From NCBI RefSeq assembly GCF_004345725.1, contig NZ_SLXG01000002.1:154637-218636 (forward strand): a DNA stretch of 64,000 bases, written 5' to 3'. The notes below the pieces were generated by a model. The model did not search any database. It was not told where the DNA came from and was given only the letters and a program-made list of their open reading frames with translations. Each line of letters starts with the position of its first letter. Positions within the stretch are counted from its first letter, which is position 1. The position numbers and the translations under genes are program-made. Below, in pieces: positions 1-9,422 of the stretch. This DNA comes from Crenobacter luteus (GTDB lineage Bacteria > Pseudomonadota > Gammaproteobacteria > Burkholderiales > Chromobacteriaceae).

Positions 1-1187
1 TGCTGATCAGTACGACACTGTTCTGCACCGGGATCGCCACCTTGCTGCAGACCGTCGGCTTCTGGAAGTTCGGCGTGCGCCTGCCGGTCTTGCAGGGCGC
101 GGCGTTCAGCAGCGTCGGGCCGGTGATCGCCATCGGCACCAACCCGCAGATCGGCATCGCCGGGATCTGCGGCGCGGTGATCGGCGCGGGCATCATCACT
201 ATGCTGATCGCGCCCTACGTCGGCCGCCTGCGCCGCTTTTTTCCGCCGGTGGTGATCGGCTGCATCGTGACGGTGATCGGCCTGCAGCTTCTCCCGGTGG
301 CCTACAACTGGAGCGGTGGCGGTCGCGGCCATGCCGATTTCGGCGCGCCGTCCTTCCTGCTGGTGGCGGGGGTCGTCCTCGGCACCATCCTGGTGATCAA
401 CCGCGTCGGCGGTCCGATGATGCGCAACCTCGCGGTGCTGATCGGCATGATAGTCGGCACCCTGCTGGCGGTCGCGCTCGGCATGGGCGACTACAGCAGC
501 GTGCAGGAGTCGCCGTGGGTGACGGCACCCTATCCGTTCTACTTCGGCATCCCGACCTTCGCCATCCTGCCGATCGCGACCATCCTGGTGGTGATGATCG
601 TGCAGATGGTCGAGTCGATGGGGCTGTTCGTCGCCATCGGCGATATCGTCGACAAGCCGATCCAGGAGAAGGAAGTCGTCAACGGCCTGCGCGCCAACGG
701 TCTGGCCAGCACCATCGCCGGCTGCTTTGCCGCCTTTCCCTTCATCGCCCACATGGAAAACGTCGGCCTGGTCATTCTCTCCGGCGTGCGCAGCCGCTGG
801 GTGGTGGCGACCAGCGGCGTGCTGATGTGTCTGGTGGCCTTGGTGCCCAAGGCCGGCGCCGTGATCGCCGCGACGCCTTCGGCCGCGCTGGGGGGCGCCG
901 GGGTCGCGATGTTTGGTGTGGTGGTCGCCGCCGGCGTCCAGACCTTGGCCAAGGTCGACTACACGAGCAACCGCTACAACGTGATGATCGTCGCCTTCAC
1001 CATCGCGATCGCGCTGGTGCCGGTGCTGGCGCCCACGCTGTTCAAGCAGTTGCCGGACTGGAGCCAGCCCTTCCTGCATAGCGGCGTGGTGATCGCCTGC
1101 CTGGTGTCGGTGACGCTCAACATTCTGCTCAACGGCGTCGGCAAGTCCGACGAGGCCGAGTTGAAAACCGTGCCGCACAGCCTCTGA
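1..1187 (+). CDS. NCS2-family purine (xanthine/urate-type) permease, 5' truncated
   Basis: Inner-membrane nucleobase:cation symporter of the NCS2 family. The reading frame is open from the left window edge, so the true start lies outside; about 394 residues are visible. Early residues include VRLPVLQG, the conserved segment near the start of NCS2 permeases. The family signature appears later as EN-x-G-x4-SG (ENVGLVILSG), followed by many hydrophobic spans. A urate or xanthine substrate is suggested only by context: the next gene, 30 bp downstream, is an 8-oxoguanine-deaminase-type amidohydrolase whose product would be urate. The family call is firm; the substrate is inferred. Confidence 0.85.
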   Translation, partial: LISTTLFCTGIATLLQTVGFWKFGVRLPVLQGAAFSSVGPVIAIGTNPQIGIAGICGAVIGAGIITMLIAPYVGRLRRFFPPVVIGCIVTVIGLQLLPVAYNWSGGGRGHADFGAPSFLLVAGVVLGTILVINRVGGPMMRNLAVLIGMIVGTLLAVALGMGDYSSVQESPWVTAPYPFYFGIPTFAILPIATILVVMIVQMVESMGLFVAIGDIVDKPIQEKEVVNGLRANGLASTIAGCFAAFPFIAHMENVGLVILSGVRSRWVVATSGVLMCLVALVPKAGAVIAATPSAALGGAGVAMFGVVVAAGVQTLAKVDYTSNRYNVMIVAFTIAIALVPVLAPTLFKQLPDWSQPFLHSGVVIACLVSVTLNILLNGVGKSDEAELKTVPHSL

Positions 1188-1217
1188 TCGCCGACCGCGA
1201 CTGACAAGGACAGGATC

Positions 1218-2609
1218 ATGAAAGCACGACAGAATATCCTGGTGAAGAATCCGGTCGCGGTGATGACCGGCCGGCGCGGCGAGCATGCCCGCGCCGGCGG
1301 GGTCGACCTGCGGGTCGCCGACGGTCGCATCGTCGAGATGGCGCCCGGCCTGGTGCCGCGCGACGGCGAGCGCGTCATCGACGCCAGCCGCTGCGTCGTC
1401 TACCCCGGCTGGATCAACACCCACCACCACCTGAGCCAGAACCTGCTCAAGGCGGTGCCCGAAGGCATGAACGAGGACCTGCAGGGCTGGCTCGCCAGCG
1501 TGCCCTATCCGCGACTGGCGCGTTTCACCCCCGAGCTGGTGCGCACCGCGGCGCGGCTGGGCATGGCCGAGCTGCTGCTGTCGGGCGCGACCACCTGCGC
1601 CGACCATCACTACCTCTACCACGCCGGCGGCGACACCAGCAGCGGCGACGCGCTGTTCGAGGTCGCCGACGAGTTCGGCATGCGCTTCGTGCTCTGCCGC
1701 GGCGGCGCGCTCGAGTCGGCCAGCAGCCATCCGGGCTTTTCCCGGACGGCGCTGCAGCCGGAAACGCTGGACGCGATGCTCTCCGACGTCGAGCGCCTGA
1801 AGGCGCGCTACCACCAGAGCGTCCCCGACGCGATGCGCCGCGTGGTGTTCGCGCCGACCACGCCGACCTTCTCGCTGCCGCCGGCGCTGTTGGCCGAGGT
1901 CTCGCGCGCCGCGCGCGCGATGGGGCTGCGCCTGCACTCGCACCTGTCCGAGACCGACAACTACGTGCGCTTCTGCCGCGAGCGCTACAACTGCCTGCCG
2001 GTCGAGTTCGTCGCCGAGCACGAGTGGCTCGGGCCCGACGTGTGGTTCGCGCACCTGGTGCATCTGGAGCCGTCGGAGATCCGCCTCCTGGCGCAGACCG
2101 GCACCGGCATCGCGCACTGTCCGGTCAGCAACAGCCGGCTCGGCAGCGGCATCGCGCCGGTGCCGCAGATGGCGGCGGCCGGCGTGCCGGTGTCGCTCGG
2201 CGTCGACGGCGTCGCCTCGAACGAGTCGGGCAGCATGACCGGCGAGGTGCATACCGCGTGGCTGATCCATCGCGCGGCGCAGGGCGCGTCGGCCACCCTG
2301 GCCGAGGAGGCGATCCACTGGGGCACGGCCGGCGGCGCGCAGGTGCTCGGCCTGGGCGAGGTCGGCACGCTGGCGGTCGGCCAGGCGGCCGACCTGGTGC
2401 TGTACGACCTCGACCATCCGCGCTTTTTCGGCTTCCACGACCCGGCGATCGCGCCGGTCGTCGCCGGCGAGCCGGTTACGGTGCGCTACAGCCTGGTCGG
2501 CGGTCGCGTCGTCGTCGACGACGGCGTCATTCCCGGCCTCGACCTCGAGCGTCTGCGCGCCGAGGCCTTCGCCGGCGTGACCCGGCTGATGGCGCAGCAG
2601 TCGGACTGA
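1218..2609 (+). CDS. 8-oxoguanine deaminase-type amidohydrolase (TrzA/AtzB-like)
   Basis: Metal-dependent amidohydrolase of 463 residues, the usual length for the TrzA/AtzB/8-oxoguanine deaminase group. Expected reaction: hydrolytic deamination of an oxidised purine (8-oxoguanine to urate plus ammonia) in the cytoplasm. Visible metal and catalytic residues: HxH within NTHHHLSQ (H69, H71), HSHLSE (H240, H242), the AHLVH segment (about 279-282) and the GVDG aspartate (D330). ATG is preceded by AAGGA at a suitable distance. It lies 30 bp after the purine permease in the same direction, so the two probably form an uptake-and-salvage operon. Substrate choice within the family cannot be proven from the sequence; a guanine or triazine-like deaminase is the alternative. 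Confidence 0.8.
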   Translation: MKARQNILVKNPVAVMTGRRGEHARAGGVDLRVADGRIVEMAPGLVPRDGERVIDASRCVVYPGWINTHHHLSQNLLKAVPEGMNEDLQGWLASVPYPRLARFTPELVRTAARLGMAELLLSGATTCADHHYLYHAGGDTSSGDALFEVADEFGMRFVLCRGGALESASSHPGFSRTALQPETLDAMLSDVERLKARYHQSVPDAMRRVVFAPTTPTFSLPPALLAEVSRAARAMGLRLHSHLSETDNYVRFCRERYNCLPVEFVAEHEWLGPDVWFAHLVHLEPSEIRLLAQTGTGIAHCPVSNSRLGSGIAPVPQMAAAGVPVSLGVDGVASNESGSMTGEVHTAWLIHRAAQGASATLAEEAIHWGTAGGAQVLGLGEVGTLAVGQAADLVLYDLDHPRFFGFHDPAIAPVVAGEPVTVRYSLVGGRVVVDDGVIPGLDLERLRAEAFAGVTRLMAQQSD

Positions 2610-2615
2610 GCGGGG

Positions 2616-2645
2616 CGCCCGCCGCCGGGGGAAGGGCGGCGGGCG
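2616..2645 (+). repeat. 11-bp inverted repeat after the amidohydrolase
   Basis: CGCCCGCCGCC (2616-2626) pairs with GGCGGCGGGCG (2635-2645) across an 8-nt loop, starting 7 nt after the stop codon. No T tract follows directly, so it may be a weak or factor-dependent terminator or an mRNA-stabilising hairpin. Confidence 0.4.
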
Positions 2646-2822
2646 GCCTCGCGCGGCCGGACTTGAGGGTTTTTACTCGCGGGTTTGCCATTATTCCTGC
2701 GCGGCTCGTGGGTGATCCTTGATTGCGCGGCGGCGCAATATCCCTATGATGGGCGTTCGATTGGCCGCGGCGCGCAGCGCCTGGCCGGACGCGCCGCGCG
2801 AAGACCCTGCTCCCAGCGTCGT

Positions 2823-2851
2823 TTTCTGCGCTGCGGCAAATCCGCTAAAAT
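2823..2851 (+). promoter_or_regulatory. Candidate sigma-70 promoter for the DUF3683 oxidoreductase
   Basis: TTTCTG (2823-2828), 17-nt spacer, TAAAAT (2846-2851), about 40 nt upstream of the chosen ATG. The -10 matches well, the -35 poorly. Confidence 0.3.
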
Positions 2852-2890
2852 TTTGATCTTCATTGCCTTCTAGCTGTGGTTCAAGCTCTT

Positions 2891-5800
2891 ATGACTGCTT
2901 CCCCCCCCCAGCGTGTACGGGAGATCCCGTACAACTACACCTCGTTCTCCGATCGCGAGATCGTCATCCGCCTGCTGGGCGAGCCGATCTGGCAAACCCT
3001 CGACGTGCTGCGCGGCGAGCGCCGGACCGGCCGTTCCGCGCGCATGCTGTTCGAGGTGCTGGGCGACATCTGGGTCGTGGAGCGCAACCCCTACCTGGTC
3101 GACGACCTGCTCGAGAACCCGAAGCGTCTCGCGGCGCTGGTCGGCGCGATGCACCATCGCCTGTCCGAGATCGAGAAGCGCCGCGTCGGCAACGAGAAGG
3201 TCGCCGAGCTGATCGACGCCGGCCGCGGCGCGGTCGCCGCCTTCGAGGCGCGCTTCGCCGAGACGCGCGAGCTGCGCGCGAAGATTCTCAAGCGGCTGAC
3301 CCGCATCACCCGCAAGGACAACGTGCTGTTCGACGGCCTCGCGCGCGTCTCTCACGTGACCGACGCGACCGACTGGCGCGTCGAGTATCCGTTCGTGGTG
3401 CTGGCGCCGGACGCCGAGGCCGAGATCGCGCCCTTGGTGAAGGCGTGCATCGAGCTCGGCCTGACCATCATCCCGCGCGGCGGCGGCACCGGCTACACCG
3501 GCGGCGCCGTGCCGCTCGACCGCATGAGCGCGGTCATCAACACCGAGAAGCTCGACCGCCACAACGGCGTCGAATACATCGAGCTGCCGGGCCTGGCGGG
3601 CAAGCATCCGACCATCCAGTGCGGCGCCGGCGTGGTGACGCGTCGCGTCGAGGAGGCGGCGCACGCCGCCGGCGTGGTGTTCGCGGTCGACCCGACCTCG
3701 GCCGACGCCTCCTGTATCGGCGGCAACGTCGCGATGAACGCCGGCGGCAAGAAGGCGCTGCTGTGGGGCACCGCGCTCGACAACCTCGCCAGCTGGAAGA
3801 TGGTCGACCCGGACGGCAACTGGCTGTTCATCGAGCGCGTCGGCCACAACTTCGGCAAGATCCACGACGTCGACACCGCGACCTTCCGCATCACGAAGTT
3901 GGCCGAGGACGGCCAAACCGTGCTCGAGACGCGCGAGCTGGCGATCCCGGGCCGCACCTTCCGCAAGGTCGGCCTCGGCAAGGACGTGACCGACAAGTTC
4001 CTCGCCGGCCTGCCCGGCGTGCAGAAGGAAGGCTGCGACGGCATCATCACCAGCGCGCGCTTCGTGCTGCACCGCATGCCGGCGCACGCGCGCACCGTGT
4101 GCCTCGAATTTTTCGGCACCGTCGCGCAGGCGACGCCGGCGATCGTCGAGATCACCGACTACTTCAAGAAGGGCGGCGCGGGCGTCGAGGCCGGCGTGCA
4201 GCTGGCTGGCCTCGAACACCTCGACTGGCGCTACGTGCGCGCGGTCGGCTACGCGACCAAGGCCAAGTCCAAGGGCCGGCCGAAGATGGTGCTGATCGCC
4301 GACCTGGTGTCGGACGACGAGAACGCCGTCGCCGAGGCGGCCAGCCATGTCGTGCGCGTCGCCAACGCGCGCTCGGGCGAGGGCTTCATCGCCGTCACGG
4401 CCGAGGCGCGCAAGAAGTTCTGGCTCGACCGCGCGCGCACCGCCGCGATCGCCCGCCACACCAACGCGTTCAAGATCAACGAGGACGTGGTGATCCCGCT
4501 GCCGCGCCTCGGCGACTACTCGGACGGCATCGAACGCATCAACATCGAGCTGTCGATCCAGAACAAGCTCGCGCTGTGCCGCGCGCTCATCGACACCTTC
4601 GAAGGCCGCCTGCCGGTCGACAAGCTCGACACCGACCTGCCGTCGGCCGAGCTGATCGGCGACAGGCGCGACGCGGCGCTCGCGCTGATCGAGGCGGTGC
4701 GCGAGCGCTGGCAGTGGCTGCTGGATAATCTGGACGCGCCGTTTGCCGACTACGCGTCGCGCTACCCTCAGGCGCCGCTCGAGGACGGCATGCCCGAGGT
4801 CGGCGAGTCGCTGTTCATCGCGATGCGCGACTTCAAGCTGCGCGTGTCGTGGAAGAACGAACTGCTCTCCGAGCTGGAGACGCTGTTCTCCGGCAAGACC
4901 GACGCGCCGATCATGGACGCGGTGCGCGCCGTGCACCAGCGCGTGCTGCGCGGCCGCGTGTTCGTCGCGCTGCACATGCACGCCGGCGACGGCAACGTGC
5001 ACACCAACCTGCCGGTCAACTCCGACGACTACGAGATGCTGCAGACCGCGCACCACGCGGTCGCGCGCATCATGAAGCTCGCGCGTAGCCTCGACGGCGT
5101 GATCTCGGGCGAGCACGGCATCGGCATCACCAAGCTCGAATTCCTCACCGAGGAGGAGATGGCGCCGTTCGTCGCCTACAAGAAAGCGGTCGACCCGAAC
5201 GGCCACTTCAACCGCGGCAAGCTGTTGCCGGGGGGCGATCTGGCCAACGCCTACACGCCGTCGTTCGAGCTGTTGGGTGCCGAATCGCTGATCCTCGAGC
5301 AGTCCGACATCGGTTCGATCTCGGACATGGTCAAGGACTGCCTGCGCTGCGGCAAGTGCAAGCCGGTGTGCTCGACCCACGTGCCGCGCGCCAACCTGCT
5401 CTATTCCCCGCGCAACAAGATCCTCGGCACCGGTTTGCTGACCGAGGCCTTCCTGTACGAGGAGCAGACCCGCCGCGGCGTGTCGCTGAAGCACTTCGAC
5501 GAGCTGTCGGACGTCGCCGACCACTGCACCGTCTGCCACCGCTGCGTGAACCCGTGTCCGGTCAAGATCGACTTCGGCGACGTGTCGGTCGCGATGCGCA
5601 ACTTCCTCAGGAAGACCGGCAACAAGAAGTTCAACCCGGGCACCGCGCTGGGCATGGCCTTCCTGACCGCCAAGGACCCGGCGACGATCAAGCTGATGCG
5701 CAAGGGCATGATCGAGTGGGGCTACAAGGCGCAGCGCCTCGGCCACGACCTGGCGAAGAAGTTCCAGCTCCTGAACGGCCAGACCAAGCAGCCGCCGTCG

Positions 5801-6748
5801 ACCACCGGCGGCAAGCCGCCGGTCAAGGCGCAGGTGATCCACTTCGTCAACCGCGCGCTGCCGGGCGGCCTGCCGAAGAAGACCGCGCGCGGCCTCCTGG
5901 ACGTCGAGGATCCGAACGTCGTGCCGGTGATCCGCAATCCGCAGGTCGCCGACGACGCCGAGGCGGTGTTCTACTTCCCCGGCTGCGGCTCGGAGCGCCT
6001 GTTCAGCCAGGTCGGCCTCGCCACGCAGGCGATGCTGTGGCACGTCGGCGTGCAGACCGTGCTGCCGCCGGGCTACCTGTGCTGCGGCTACCCGCAGACC
6101 TCGGCCGGTTACGAGGACAAGGGCGAGGCGATCACGACCGAGAACCGCGTGCTGTTCCACCGCGTCGCCAACACGCTGAACTACCTCGACATCAAGACCG
6201 TCGTCGTGTCGTGCGGCACCTGTTACGACCAGCTGGCCAAGTACCGCTTCGAGGACATCTTCCCGGGCTGTCGCATCGTCGACATCCACGAGTACCTGAT
6301 GGAGAAGGGCGTCAAGCTCGACGGCGTCGCCGGCCAGCAGTACATGTACCACGACCCGTGCCACACGCCGATGAAGGCCTACCAGCCGATCAAGGTGGTC
6401 AACGAACTGATGGGCGGCGGCGTGCCGCTGTCCGACCGCTGCTGCGGCGAATCGGGCACCTTCGCCGCCAGCCGCCCGGACATCGCGACCCAGGTGCGCT
6501 TCCGCAAGCAGGAGGAGATCGACAAGGGCGTCGCCGCGCTGACCGGCGGCCAGCCGCAGGCCCGGCCGGTCAAGATCCTGACCAGCTGCCCGTCGTGCCT
6601 GCAGGGCCTGTCGCGCTACGACGAGGCCAGCGGCACCACCGCCGACTACATCGTCGTCGAGATCGCCAAGCATGTGCTCGGCGACAACTGGATGCCGGAC
6701 TACGTCGAGAAGGCGCGCAACGGCGGCATCGAGCGCGTGCTGCTGTAA
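2891..6748 (+). CDS. DUF3683 FAD-linked oxidase / Fe-S / CCG-domain oxidoreductase (D-lactate dehydrogenase-like)
   Basis: Very large respiratory-type oxidoreductase, about 1285 residues, that joins parts usually split among glycolate/lactate oxidase subunits. Order: DUF3683 (about 1-160); FAD-binding PCMH domain with [11 protein letters not shown] near 194; FAD-oxidase C-terminal domain with [10 protein letters not shown] near 695; two [4Fe-4S] motifs, [11 protein letters not shown] near 816 and [12 protein letters not shown] near 879; two cysteine-rich CCG modules, CCGYP near 1063 and CCGES near 1183. Likely oxidises a 2-hydroxy acid such as D-lactate and passes electrons to quinone. The ATG at 2891 was chosen over an in-frame GTG at 2876; neither has a clear ribosome-binding site. 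Monocistronic, closed by the strong hairpin at 6771. The exact substrate is not shown. Confidence 0.85.
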   Translation: MTASPPQRVREIPYNYTSFSDREIVIRLLGEPIWQTLDVLRGERRTGRSARMLFEVLGDIWVVERNPYLVDDLLENPKRLAALVGAMHHRLSEIEKRRVGNEKVAELIDAGRGAVAAFEARFAETRELRAKILKRLTRITRKDNVLFDGLARVSHVTDATDWRVEYPFVVLAPDAEAEIAPLVKACIELGLTIIPRGGGTGYTGGAVPLDRMSAVINTEKLDRHNGVEYIELPGLAGKHPTIQCGAGVVTRRVEEAAHAAGVVFAVDPTSADASCIGGNVAMNAGGKKALLWGTALDNLASWKMVDPDGNWLFIERVGHNFGKIHDVDTATFRITKLAEDGQTVLETRELAIPGRTFRKVGLGKDVTDKFLAGLPGVQKEGCDGIITSARFVLHRMPAHARTVCLEFFGTVAQATPAIVEITDYFKKGGAGVEAGVQLAGLEHLDWRYVRAVGYATKAKSKGRPKMVLIADLVSDDENAVAEAASHVVRVANARSGEGFIAVTAEARKKFWLDRARTAAIARHTNAFKINEDVVIPLPRLGDYSDGIERINIELSIQNKLALCRALIDTFEGRLPVDKLDTDLPSAELIGDRRDAALALIEAVRERWQWLLDNLDAPFADYASRYPQAPLEDGMPEVGESLFIAMRDFKLRVSWKNELLSELETLFSGKTDAPIMDAVRAVHQRVLRGRVFVALHMHAGDGNVHTNLPVNSDDYEMLQTAHHAVARIMKLARSLDGVISGEHGIGITKLEFLTEEEMAPFVAYKKAVDPNGHFNRGKLLPGGDLANAYTPSFELLGAESLILEQSDIGSISDMVKDCLRCGKCKPVCSTHVPRANLLYSPRNKILGTGLLTEAFLYEEQTRRGVSLKHFDELSDVADHCTVCHRCVNPCPVKIDFGDVSVAMRNFLRKTGNKKFNPGTALGMAFLTAKDPATIKLMRKGMIEWGYKAQRLGHDLAKKFQLLNGQTKQPPSTTGGKPPVKAQVIHFVNRALPGGLPKKTARGLLDVEDPNVVPVIRNPQVADDAEAVFYFPGCGSERLFSQVGLATQAMLWHVGVQTVLPPGYLCCGYPQTSAGYEDKGEAITTENRVLFHRVANTLNYLDIKTVVVSCGTCYDQLAKYRFEDIFPGCRIVDIHEYLMEKGVKLDGVAGQQYMYHDPCHTPMKAYQPIKVVNELMGGGVPLSDRCCGESGTFAASRPDIATQVRFRKQEEIDKGVAALTGGQPQARPVKILTSCPSCLQGLSRYDEASGTTADYIVVEIAKHVLGDNWMPDYVEKARNGGIERVLL

Positions 6749-6770
6749 GGCGCGGGGCGCCGGTACAGGG

Positions 6771-6801
6771 AAAAGGTTGGCCGAGGCTCGGCCAACCTTT
6801 T
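6771..6801 (+). terminator. Intrinsic terminator built from an inverted TTGGCCGAG pair
   Basis: AAAAGGTTGGCCGAG (6771-6785) is the exact reverse complement of 6787-6801, followed by TTCTTTT. Each arm carries one copy of the 9-mer that is dispersed through the window. Confidence 0.85.
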
Positions 6802-6889
6802 TCTTTTCCGCCGCTCCGTAGCCGACCGGACGGTCACGCGCGCGCCGCCGCGCTACACTGGCCGCTCCCCGTTCAACACCCGCGCCCTC

Positions 6890-7708
6890 ATGCTGTTCTA
6901 CCACTACACGCCCAGCCCCGGGCTCGACTCCATCGTGCGCCACAAGGCGCTGTGGCTGTCCGACTCGGAAAACCTCAACGACTACAAGGAAGGCCTGCTG
7001 TTCGACGAGATCGTCGACCACAACCTCGGCGACCTGATCCGCAGCAAGGGCCACGCCTTGCCCGACCTCGCCGAGCTGAGCTCGGCGATCCGGCAGAAGA
7101 TCGCCGACCTGTTCAACTACAAGGCCTACATCTGCTGCTTCACCGAGAACGGCGACGCGCTCAGCCAGTGGCGCGGCTACGCCGACGACGGCCACGGCGC
7201 GGCGATCGGCTTCGACCCGGCGGCCCTGCGCGACCTGGTCGGCGGGCAGAGCGAGGTGTTCCTGACCGACGTCGAGTACATCGGCCGCGACAGTCCGCTG
7301 TCCAAGATCGAGGACGACAGCGTCGACGCGATCCTCGACAAGTTCGTCGAACACGCGCTCAACGGGCAGACGCTGAAGTTCGAGTCGAACGCCGGCGCGC
7401 GCCACAACGCGGTCAAGGTGCGCTGGAAGTTCAAGCTGCACTACTTCGAGGAGGAGCGCGAGCACCGCATCATCTACACCCCCGAGCCGGGCACGCAGAG
7501 CCGGCCGGGCTTCCTGTCCGAGCGGCGCTTCCGCTTCGCGCGCGCCAGCCTGATCGACTACTTCGAGCTCGGCTTTCCGGCCGCGGCGATCCGCGAGATC
7601 GTGCTCGGGCCGAAGAACGCCTTCTGCCTCGCCGACTTCGAGGACTACCTCGCGCTGCACGGCCTGGGCCACGTCGTGGTCAGGAAGTCCGGCGCGACCT
7701 ACCGCTGA
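6890..7708 (+). CDS. DUF2971 domain protein
   Basis: A 272-residue cytoplasmic protein resembling DUF2971 proteins, which often turn up as accessory or defence-island genes of unknown role. Family-like features are the opening FYHYT segment, an LxDSENLND stretch near residue 25 and a later SQWRGYADDG (about 90-100). No signal peptide or membrane span. It stands alone, with terminators on both sides (6771 and 7729) and a TACACT -10-like box 31 nt upstream of the ATG. No catalytic residues can be assigned with confidence, so no function is proposed. Confidence 0.7.
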   Translation: MLFYHYTPSPGLDSIVRHKALWLSDSENLNDYKEGLLFDEIVDHNLGDLIRSKGHALPDLAELSSAIRQKIADLFNYKAYICCFTENGDALSQWRGYADDGHGAAIGFDPAALRDLVGGQSEVFLTDVEYIGRDSPLSKIEDDSVDAILDKFVEHALNGQTLKFESNAGARHNAVKVRWKFKLHYFEEEREHRIIYTPEPGTQSRPGFLSERRFRFARASLIDYFELGFPAAAIREIVLGPKNAFCLADFEDYLALHGLGHVVVRKSGATYR

Positions 7709-7728
7709 GGCGTGCGTCGGCAAACGAC

Positions 7729-7759
7729 AACGGCCGGCCCCGGGGAGGGGCCGGCCGTT
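7729..7759. terminator. Bidirectional terminator between DUF2971 gene and sseA
   Basis: AACGGCCGGCCCC (7729-7741) pairs perfectly with 7747-7759 around a short loop. The genes converge here, and short T or A runs lie on either side. Confidence 0.7.
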
Positions 7760-7777
7760 TCACGTGCGGGACGCGGT

Positions 7778-8629
7778 TCAGGCCGCGCCGGTGGCGACCG
7801 GGCGCGCCGGGTCGGCGCACCATTCGCTCCACGAGCCCGGGTAGAGGCGGCTGCCGGCGAGGCCGGCGTGCTCCATCGCCAACAGGTTGTGGCAGGCGGT
7901 CACGCCCGAGCCGCACTGGTGGACGACGTCGCCCGGCGCGCGTTGGCCGAGCAGCGCGCGCCAGTCGGCGGCGAGCCGGTCGGGGGTCTTGAAGCGGCCG
8001 TCGGCGGCGAGGTTGTCGGCGAACGGGCGGTTGAGCGCGCCGGGGATGTGGCCGCCGACCGGGTCCATCGTCTCGTTCTCGCCGCGGAAGCGGTCGGGCG
8101 CGCGCGCGTCGACCACCACGAAGCGCGGCGACGCGAGATTGGCGAGCACCGCGTCGGCGTCGAGCGTCGGCGCGAGGCTGGCACGGATCGCGAAGCGCGC
8201 CGGCAGGCGCGGCGGCTGCGGCGCCTCGTTCGACAGTTCACCGCCGGCGGCCAGCCACGCCGGCAGGCCGCCGTCGAGCACCGCGACCGCCTCGTGGCCG
8301 AGCCAGCGCGCCAGCCACCACAGTCGCGCGGCGAACATGCCGCCGGCGTCGTCGTAGGCGACGATCTGCGTGTCCGGCCCGGCGCCGAGCGCGCCGAGCA
8401 CGACGGCGAGTCGCTCGGCGTCCGGCAGCGGGTGGCGGCCGTTGCGACCGCTCTTGACGCCCGACAGGTGGTAGTCGAGGTGCAGGTAGTGCGCGCCGGG
8501 CAGGTGGCCGTCGGCGTAGGCGGCGTGACCCCAGTCGGGGTCGGCGAGCCTGAAGCGGCAGTCGACGATCACGACGTCGCCGGCCGGCAGCGCCATCAGT
8601 TCGTCGGCGGAAATCAGGGTGCGGTACAT
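7778..8629 (-). CDS. sseA: 3-mercaptopyruvate (thiosulfate) sulfurtransferase
   Basis: Two-domain rhodanese of 283 residues that moves sulfane sulfur from 3-mercaptopyruvate (or thiosulfate) to a thiol acceptor. The C-terminal active-site loop is CGSGVTA with the catalytic cysteine at about residue 239; this loop is typical of mercaptopyruvate sulfurtransferases, whereas thiosulfate-specific enzymes have a different, more basic loop. The N-terminal rhodanese domain lacks the loop, as expected. ATG is preceded by AAGGAGAG. The leader upstream contains a long hairpin (8656-8694). Transcribed toward the bidirectional terminator at 7729. Confidence 0.9.
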   Translation of the reverse strand: MYRTLISADELMALPAGDVVIVDCRFRLADPDWGHAAYADGHLPGAHYLHLDYHLSGVKSGRNGRHPLPDAERLAVVLGALGAGPDTQIVAYDDAGGMFAARLWWLARWLGHEAVAVLDGGLPAWLAAGGELSNEAPQPPRLPARFAIRASLAPTLDADAVLANLASPRFVVVDARAPDRFRGENETMDPVGGHIPGALNRPFADNLAADGRFKTPDRLAADWRALLGQRAPGDVVHQCGSGVTACHNLLAMEHAGLAGSRLYPGSWSEWCADPARPVATGAA

Positions 8630-8655
8630 GGCTCTCTCCTTCGTGTCGGGAGGAG

Positions 8656-8694
8656 CCGCTTGCCAGCCGTCTGCCTCGGGCGGCTGGCAAGCGG
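8656..8694 (-). repeat. 14-bp inverted repeat in the sseA leader
   Basis: CCGCTTGCCAGCCG (8656-8669) pairs exactly with 8681-8694 around an 11-nt loop, 27 nt upstream of sseA. It lies between the HIT gene and sseA with no T run on the minus strand, so it is not a classical terminator. A processing or regulatory hairpin is possible. Confidence 0.5.
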
Positions 8695-8859
8695 TTCCCG
8701 GTGGAACGGCGCCGGGCGGCGCGCTTATGCGGACAGACTAGCGGGGAAGCGGACCGGCCGGCAAGCCTGGCCGGGCCCGGCGACGCCGGCTGGCCCGGGC
8801 TGGCGGGTGTCGCCGCGCGGCACGAATCGCGCGCGGTGGAGCGGTTTGCCGGCGCGCGC

Positions 8860-9270
8860 TTACGGCCGGGCCGCGAGCGCCGCGCGCAGCCGCCCGGCCA
8901 GATCCGGCGCGCCGTGCGCGACGCCGCCGGCGGGCTTCTTGGCCGCCCACACCGGCGCCGGGAAGTGCGCGTCGTCGGCGAAGCGCGGGATCACGTGCCA
9001 GTGCAGGTGCGGCACGACGTTGCCGAGGCTGGCGAGGTTGATCTTGTCCGGGTTGAGCGTCGCGCGCAGCGCGGCCTCGACGCGCCAGACCCAGTCCATC
9101 AGGTAGGCGCGGTCGGCCGGCGCGAGGTCGGTCATCTCGCGCGCGTGCTCGCGCCAGATCACGCGGCAAAAGCCCGGGTAGTCCGGCTCGTTGTCGACCA
9201 GGATCACGCGCAGCCGCTCGTCGGCGTACAGCTCGACGCCGGGGAGGGTGGTGCAGAGTTCGCAGTTCAT
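8860..9270 (-). CDS. HIT (histidine triad) family protein
   Basis: Small nucleotide-binding hydrolase of 136 residues. The histidine triad is intact as HLHWHVIPR, with the middle of the motif acting as the AMP-binding nucleophile site in this family. CxxC near the start (CELC) is common in a beta/gammaproteobacterial HIT subgroup. Start: ATG at 9270 sits 7 nt after AAGGA; an in-frame ATG at 9276 is only 1 nt after it and is less likely. Upstream the gene abuts the palindromic element 9283-9396, whose end overlaps its translation-initiation region, so its promoter must lie inside or beyond that element. Substrate unknown (adenosine phosphoramidate or dinucleotide type). Confidence 0.85.
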   Translation of the reverse strand: MNCELCTTLPGVELYADERLRVILVDNEPDYPGFCRVIWREHAREMTDLAPADRAYLMDWVWRVEAALRATLNPDKINLASLGNVVPHLHWHVIPRFADDAHFPAPVWAAKKPAGGVAHGAPDLAGRLRAALAARP

Positions 9271-9282
9271 CTTCATGTCCTT

Positions 9283-9396
9283 GGCGCCACCAACAAAACC
9301 CTCCCGGCGTTGTTGCACCGCCTTGCCGTACTTCTTGTACTGTCTGCGGCGATGCGCCTAGCCGGGACCGCTGCGCTGGGTTTTGTTGGTGGCGCC
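9283..9396. repeat. 114-bp palindromic element, MITE/REP-like
   Basis: Perfect 19-bp terminal inverted repeats, GGCGCCACCAACAAAACCC (9283-9301) and its complement (9378-9396), enclose 76 bp. The interior has further self-complementary parts: CCCGGC at 9303 with GCCGGG at 9361, and GTAC-N5-GTAC near 9330. It encodes nothing. The interior resembles intergenic repeats I remember from Neisseria genomes; this is a recollection, not a search result. It separates the HIT gene from the RBBP9-type hydrolase gene and is followed by unusually AT-rich sequence (9397-9412). Confidence 0.6.
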
Positions 9397-9422
9397 TTTA
9401 ATAAATATAAGCTTGGCCGAGC

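Noticed and set aside
2870..7723. Very long open reading frame (about 1600 codons) on the minus strand opposite the DUF3683 gene
   Set aside because: The plus strand encodes a protein with multiple intact motifs; the antisense frame is repetitive Arg/Val/Asp-rich and stays open only because of high GC.
9283..9396. Complete insertion sequence at the 114-bp palindrome
   Set aside because: No transposase frame inside or nearby; at most a non-autonomous element.
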